Origin: an uncultured Lachnospiraceae bacterium
GTDB taxonomy: Bacteria > Bacillota > Clostridia > Lachnospirales > Lachnospiraceae
Length of the DNA stretch: 10,553 bases
Direction: 5' to 3'
NCBI GenBank assembly: GCA_946623295.1
Contig: CAMOQY010000036.1
Coordinates: 1 to 10,553, forward strand
Part shown: positions 6,909 through 10,553 of the stretch, in pieces
How the letters are laid out: every line of letters begins with the position of its first letter
How positions within the stretch are numbered: position 1 is the stretch's first letter
The notes under the pieces: generated by a model
What the model was told of the DNA's origin: nothing
What the model saw: the letters and a program-made list of their open reading frames with translations, nothing else
The model's database searches: none
Translations under genes and position numbers: made by a program

Positions 6909-8530
6909 AGATCCTCAAGCTGCACATAGACCATTTCGGTAAATTTAAAGACAAGACTCTGACCTTTTCCGACGGGATCAATATAATCTCCGGAGAAAAC
7001 GAAAGCGGAAAAAGCACGCTCCACAGCTTTATAGGAGCTATGCTGCTCGGGCTGGAGCGTTCAAAGGGACGCGCCGCAAAAAACGACGTCTTTTCCCGCT
7101 ACCGTCCCTGGGACGGCGGCACCTACGGCGGAAGCATCACTCTTGAACATGACGGCTGCGTCTATACCATCACGCGCGATTTCGGCCCCGAGAGCCCATC
7201 TGTGTCCGTCTTTGACGAAACAAACGGGAAGGAGCTCGAAGCAACCGACGAGCTTATCGGAAAAATAACCCTCGGCCTGACTCCCCCTCTCTACCGCAAC
7301 ACCATATCGGTGGGACAGCTTTCCGCAAGCACCGGCGGCGAGCTCGCCGCGGAGCTTCGCAATCATATCGTTAATCTGCGCTCTTCCGGCAGCTACTCGC
7401 TCGACGTGGAAAACGCGCTTAAAAACCTTGCGTCCAAAAGGCGCAGGATCAGCGGAGTATATGACAAGGATGCCGAAGCGCTCAGCTCGGAGCTCTCAGA
7501 GAAGGCCGAGCGGCTCGAGCGTTCTCTGGCAGTATCCGGCGATGACGGCTTAAAGAAATTTCAGGAAAAAATGGAAGCGGCGAAAACAGAGCGCGACTTT
7601 CTGGAGAAAAACCTCGAAGAAACCACGGCGGATATCTCCCGCATCTGCGATAAACACCGCTTTTCCGCAAGCCTCTTTGCCGCTGTTCTCTGGGCGCTGC
7701 TGTGCGCCGCATCGGCAGCTGCCTTCGTACTGACGGGCCTTGCCTGCCTTGATATTTACAGGCGGGGCGGCGCGGGGGCGCAGTTACTTCCGTACGGCGC
7801 GGGCGCGATAGCCGCCGCGGCCGGGACGATCGTATTTTTAATTCTGTTTATCATTTCTCTGAGGCGCAGAGCCGCCGTCCGCACGCTCATCGGCAAAAGC
7901 CGCTCGATCGAGGACGAGCTTTCCGCACTCAAGACCCGTCTTCTCTTCATTTCCGATGAGAAAAGCGCCCGTGATAAAATGGACTGGGAACGCGGAATGC
8001 TGGAGGACGAACTCACGGAGACCGCCTCCCGTCTTGCCGCGCTGGAGCCGCAGCTCCAGTCAAACCGCGAAATACGTGAAGAATGCGCGGCCATCGATCT
8101 GGCAGCGGAAACTATCCGCGATATCTCGGCAAACGATTTTTCCGGCTTCGGCAAATATCTCGGCAAGCTCTCCTCCATGCTTGTGAGCAGCGTGACCGGC
8201 TCCTACTCCGGCCTGTATATAGGAGATGACATGAGCATTTCCCTGCTCAAGGGCGAAAAGCGCATCCCTCTTGCCTCGGTCAGCACGGGGACCCTCGACC
8301 AGATCTATCTGGCCGTGCGCCTGGCGTGCATAGGCTTTTTCTGGGAGCAGGAGGATATTCCTCTGCTGCTGGACGACACCTTTGCCATGTACGATGACTC
8401 CAGACTCGAACGCACGCTCTGCTGGCTGAGCGATATCTACAGCGGTCAGGTCTTCGTCTTTTCCTGCCACCTGCGCGAGGCCTCCATCTTAGCCGGGCTC
8501 GGGCTTGAACACACTGTGATAACGCTCTGA
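6905..8530 (+). CDS. SbcC/YhaN-like AAA (ABC-class) ATPase with central transmembrane hairpin
   Basis: The protein has 541 residues and is the likely ATPase partner of the upstream nuclease, in a Rad50/SbcC-type arrangement. Motifs in order: Walker A GENESGKST (30-38), Q-loop around Q138 (YRNTISVGQ), a short predicted coiled coil (about 185-250), two hydrophobic segments (about 256-282 and 297-319), a second charged helical stretch (about 330-410), signature SVSTGTLDQ (458-466), Walker B IPLLLDD (485-491) and the switch histidine H522 (FSCHLRE). It is much shorter than SbcC or B. subtilis YhaN (each roughly 950-1050 residues), mainly because the coiled-coil arms are short, and there is no visible zinc-hook CxxC. 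The paired membrane segments where the arm apex should lie suggest a membrane-tethered complex. The start overlaps the nuclease stop by ATGA; an AAGGAG at 6891-6896 serves it. Confidence 0.88.
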   Translation: MKILKLHIDHFGKFKDKTLTFSDGINIISGENESGKSTLHSFIGAMLLGLERSKGRAAKNDVFSRYRPWDGGTYGGSITLEHDGCVYTITRDFGPESPSVSVFDETNGKELEATDELIGKITLGLTPPLYRNTISVGQLSASTGGELAAELRNHIVNLRSSGSYSLDVENALKNLASKRRRISGVYDKDAEALSSELSEKAERLERSLAVSGDDGLKKFQEKMEAAKTERDFLEKNLEETTADISRICDKHRFSASLFAAVLWALLCAASAAAFVLTGLACLDIYRRGGAGAQLLPYGAGAIAAAAGTIVFLILFIISLRRRAAVRTLIGKSRSIEDELSALKTRLLFISDEKSARDKMDWERGMLEDELTETASRLAALEPQLQSNREIREECAAIDLAAETIRDISANDFSGFGKYLGKLSSMLVSSVTGSYSGLYIGDDMSISLLKGEKRIPLASVSTGTLDQIYLAVRLACIGFFWEQEDIPLLLDDTFAMYDDSRLERTLCWLSDIYSGQVFVFSCHLREASILAGLGLEHTVITL

Positions 8531-8554
8531 TCTCCTTTTTTCGATCCACACACC

Positions 8555-8580
8555 GCCGCCCGATACCGGGCGGCTTTTTT
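8555..8580 (+). terminator. Rho-independent terminator of the yhaO/yhaN-like operon
   Basis: Stem GCCGCCCG (8555-8562) and CGGGCGGC (8567-8574), four-base loop, then six T residues (8575-8580). It lies 24 bases after the stop codon at 8528-8530. Confidence 0.95.
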
Positions 8581-8650
8581 GTTTGCGATGGCCGTTTTTT
8601 ACTCTTTCTATGAGAAAACTACGTTCTTTTACTCTGTTTTGCTACATCCT

Positions 8651-8698
8651 GTACGCATTTTCAGCCTTTTTTGGCCTTTTTGCGGCAAAAATGCGTAC
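8651..8698. repeat. 11-bp inverted repeat between terminator and next promoter
   Basis: Arms GTACGCATTTT (8651-8661) and AAAATGCGTAC (8688-8698) are perfect complements 26 bases apart. GCC (8664-8666) with GGC (8684-8686) can extend the stem around a small bulge. No T-run follows, so it is not a second terminator. It ends 10 bases before the -35 box of the next gene and might be an operator. The rest of 8581-8708 shows nothing recognisable. Confidence 0.5.
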
Positions 8699-8708
8699 TC
8701 CCTGTCGC

Positions 8709-8737
8709 TCGACACCTGCCCGGGCCTGAAATATAGT
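8709..8737 (+). promoter_or_regulatory. Candidate promoter for the small gene at 8793
   Basis: -35 TCGACA (8709-8714), 17-base spacer, -10 TATAGT (8732-8737). Each hexamer differs from consensus at one position. Initiation near 8744 would give a leader of about 48 bases. Confidence 0.5.
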
Positions 8738-8778
8738 AGCTTTGCGATAGCCGCAGCACCGGTTATGGCAATATCAAC

Positions 8779-8783
8779 GGAGG
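8779..8783 (+). promoter_or_regulatory. Shine-Dalgarno deciding the TTG start at 8793
   Basis: GGAGG with nine bases to TTG 8793-8795. The next in-frame ATG (8829) has no comparable site, so the TTG is preferred. Confidence 0.65.
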
Positions 8784-8792
8784 TCTTCTGTT

Positions 8793-9068
8793 TTGAATAC
8801 TGTCGCAAGAGATCGATTAGTTTTCAAAATGCATAAAAGCAGGATAATGGGCGACCGTGCCTCGATACATCACCACATATTTGAGACTTTATTCGATGCC
8901 CTTCACGCCTATCACGACGCAGGGATCTGCATCATCATCTCAGGGAAGCCTGCTTCCCCGCGTGAGATCGCAAATCTCTGCCTCGATGATCCCGGCGCCG
9001 GGTATATGCCTGATTTTGTCTGGCGTTCCGACGGGACCCTGGGCGAGATCCGCTTTGATCTGATCTAA
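8793..9068 (+). CDS. Small hypothetical protein, TTG start
   Basis: A 91-residue soluble protein that I do not recognise. It has a basic N-terminus (ARDRLVFKMHKSR), a histidine cluster HHH near residue 27, a mostly helical look up to residue 45, a hydrophobic strand ICIIIS, and an acidic C-terminus ending FVWRSDGTLGEIRFDLI. There is no signal peptide, membrane segment or cysteine-based metal motif. Support for its being real: the GGAGG at 8779-8783 with good spacing, a plausible promoter at 8709-8737, and its place as the only long frame between a terminator and the next promoter. Against: an unusual start codon and no family recognised. The terminator and the strong promoter on either side suggest a monocistronic gene. 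No terminator is visible after its stop (9066-9068). Confidence 0.6.
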   Translation: MNTVARDRLVFKMHKSRIMGDRASIHHHIFETLFDALHAYHDAGICIIISGKPASPREIANLCLDDPGAGYMPDFVWRSDGTLGEIRFDLI

Positions 9069-9109
9069 CCGCAAAGCGTGGATTTATCTGTCAAATAACC
9101 CCTTATAAA

Positions 9110-9138
9110 TTGAACTTCACGCCCCGGTATGTTATAAT
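9110..9138 (+). promoter_or_regulatory. Sigma-A-type promoter of the GH18 gene
   Basis: -35 TTGAAC (9110-9115), 17-base spacer, perfect -10 TATAAT (9133-9138). GGAGG (9153-9157) lies seven bases before the ATG at 9165, so the leader is short, about 20 bases. The vegetative-type promoter implies expression is not confined to sporulation. Confidence 0.88.
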
Positions 9139-9164
9139 CTGCGTAATTGTCCGGAGGCAAAAAC

Positions 9165-10553
9165 ATGAGTGCTGCGCAAAACAGAAGACTTCCAAAGCTT
9201 ATCATCACGATCCTTATCATATTTGTTCTGGCCGCCAGCCTTATCATGGCCATCGCAAACAGAAACGCCCCCACATCCGAGCGCGTGAATCTGTCTGACT
9301 ATTACAAGGCCGAAGACGGGTCTGCCGCGATCATAGTAAACGGCACCCTCTCAAACGTAAGAGCTGTGATCAAAAACTCCCAGCCCTATGTCAAGCTCGG
9401 CCTTGTGACCGGAGAGATCAACCCCGGCTTCTATTTTGAGGTGTCCTCGGGAAGACTCCTGTATACCAATGCCACCGAGGTCGTATCCGCTACCGCCGAC
9501 CAGTCCAACAACGGCGCCGCTATCTTTTACGACAGCGCGGAGCCTTCTTCGGAGCTCTCCTGGGAGGACCGGATCATGGTCCAGCTTCCGTATGTCGCTA
9601 AATACACCGATATCGACGTAGATTATTATACTAATCCCGCGAGAGTGTTTATCCGCTCCAGATTCGGAGAGTGCATGGCCGCAAAGGGAGTTTCGGGCGC
9701 CTGTATACGCACCGGCCCGTCCGGCAGCAGCCGCGTCCTTGCCGAGCTTGACGGCGAGGAGGATCTCTGGCTGATCTCCGAGGAAAACGGCTGGGCTCAG
9801 GTCTACGCCGCCGGATCCGCGGGAGTCGCAGGCTATCTCACCGGCGAAGAGCTGACCGATATTCACAGCGTCACCGAGGAAGGCCCCTACAGGGAGCCGG
9901 AATATACTCATATATTAAAGGACGATGATATTTGTCTCGTATGGCACCAGGTCTTTTCCGATTCGGGAGTTGATTCGCTCGAAAACCTGCTCTCACGTAC
10001 CAGCGGAGCGAACGTGCTCTCTCCGACCTGGTTTTCCGTAACCGATTCCGACGGGACTATCAGCTCGAGAGCTAATTCGGATTACGTCTCCATCGCCCAC
10101 CAGCACGGCATGCAGATCTGGGCTCTCGTGGAAAATTTCAACACCGAAAACAAGCTTGATTACAGCGTGCTGCTCGGCACGGAAAACGCCCGCAGCCACA
10201 TGATCTCTTCCCTGATCAACGAGGCGGAGCAATATGATCTCGACGGAATCAACGTTGACTTTGAAGGTCTTCCCAGCGAAGCAGGCGCCGGATACATACA
10301 GTTTATCCGCGAGCTCTCCATCGCCTGCAGGCGCCAGGGGCTCGTCCTCTCGGTGGACTGCTACGTGCCCTCCGCGTGGACGGCGCACTACCACAGAGAC
10401 CTGCTCGCCCAGACCGTCGACTATATCATCGTGATGGCTTACGACGAGCATTACGACGGATCGGACGCCGGCTCCACTTCGTCCCTGTCCTTTGTAAAGG
10501 ACGGAATTGAAAATACGATAGCTGCCGGAGTTCCCGCCGCGAGGCTTATTCCC
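9165..10553 (+). CDS. Membrane-anchored GH18 family glycosidase-like protein with SH3-like domain (3' end outside window)
   Basis: 463 residues are visible and the frame continues past the right edge. A short basic N-terminus precedes one hydrophobic segment (about 12-31), a signal peptide or signal anchor exporting the rest. Residues about 40-165 form a beta-rich module resembling the copper amine oxidase N-terminal-like repeat (YVKLGLVTGEINPGFYFEV). Residues about 177-232 look like a bacterial SH3 domain (CIRTGPSGSSRVLAELD, GWAQVY, GYLTGEEL). From about 255 is a GH18 TIM barrel with the catalytic-strand motif DGINVDFEGL (360-369; putative proton donor E367) and MAYDEHYDGS (424-433). Relatives include spore-germination and cortex-lytic YaaH/YdhD-type proteins, which act on peptidoglycan amino sugars. 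The second Asp of the classic DxxDxDxE is Asn (N363). Wall hydrolase or wall-binding role inferred; substrate unknown. Confidence 0.9.
   Translation, partial: MSAAQNRRLPKLIITILIIFVLAASLIMAIANRNAPTSERVNLSDYYKAEDGSAAIIVNGTLSNVRAVIKNSQPYVKLGLVTGEINPGFYFEVSSGRLLYTNATEVVSATADQSNNGAAIFYDSAEPSSELSWEDRIMVQLPYVAKYTDIDVDYYTNPARVFIRSRFGECMAAKGVSGACIRTGPSGSSRVLAELDGEEDLWLISEENGWAQVYAAGSAGVAGYLTGEELTDIHSVTEEGPYREPEYTHILKDDDICLVWHQVFSDSGVDSLENLLSRTSGANVLSPTWFSVTDSDGTISSRANSDYVSIAHQHGMQIWALVENFNTENKLDYSVLLGTENARSHMISSLINEAEQYDLDGINVDFEGLPSEAGAGYIQFIRELSIACRRQGLVLSVDCYVPSAWTAHYHRDLLAQTVDYIIVMAYDEHYDGSDAGSTSSLSFVKDGIENTIAAGVPAARLIP

Noticed and set aside
8579..8836. 85-codon plus-strand frame after the terminator
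   Set aside because: It starts with TTG within the terminator T-run, lacks a ribosome binding site, spans the inverted repeat and promoter, and overlaps the better-supported gene at 8793.

Overview
The window looks like chromosomal DNA from a Gram-positive bacterium of the Bacillota, most likely class Clostridia, and moderately GC-rich. Four things point there: pth and mfd are adjacent and overlap; glgC is followed by the clostridial type of glgD; most genes have strong AGGAGG-type ribosome binding sites and consensus sigma-A promoters; and a membrane-anchored GH18 protein of the spore-germination/cortex-hydrolase type sits at the right edge. The genus cannot be fixed from sequence reading alone. 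No phage, transposase, tRNA, rRNA or CRISPR gene was seen.

Left part (1-2345, minus strand): the first half of mfd (transcription-repair coupling factor) leaves the window just before its helicase Walker A motif. It is preceded by pth (peptidyl-tRNA hydrolase), and the two reading frames overlap by 11 bases. Both read leftward, probably from an extended -10 promoter at about 2376-2384.

Repeat block (about 2402-3235): this is the most unusual part. Next to the pth promoter are two nearly identical 117-bp units plus a truncated third copy. A 107-bp stretch (2671-2777) follows, with nested inverted repeats built partly from the end of that third copy. Then comes a perfectly phased array of eight 53-bp units, each holding a 10-bp inverted repeat (GGGTCTTTTT / AAAAAGACCC). 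The array ends against the terminator of the glgCD operon.

Middle part (3235-5723, minus strand): a two-gene glycogen operon with a recognisable promoter, glgC (GTG start), glgD only 4 bases downstream, and a perfect intrinsic terminator. GlgC makes ADP-glucose; GlgD is its catalytically degenerate partner subunit.

Right part (5807-10553, plus strand): a promoter divergent from glgC drives a two-gene YhaO/YhaN-like (SbcD/SbcC-like) operon. It encodes an Mre11-type nuclease and a compact ABC-class ATPase with a transmembrane hairpin, joined by an ATGA overlap and closed by an intrinsic terminator. Next comes a small gene of unknown function with a TTG start and its own promoter and Shine-Dalgarno. 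Last is a strong promoter and a signal-anchored protein with SH3-like and GH18 domains that runs off the right edge.
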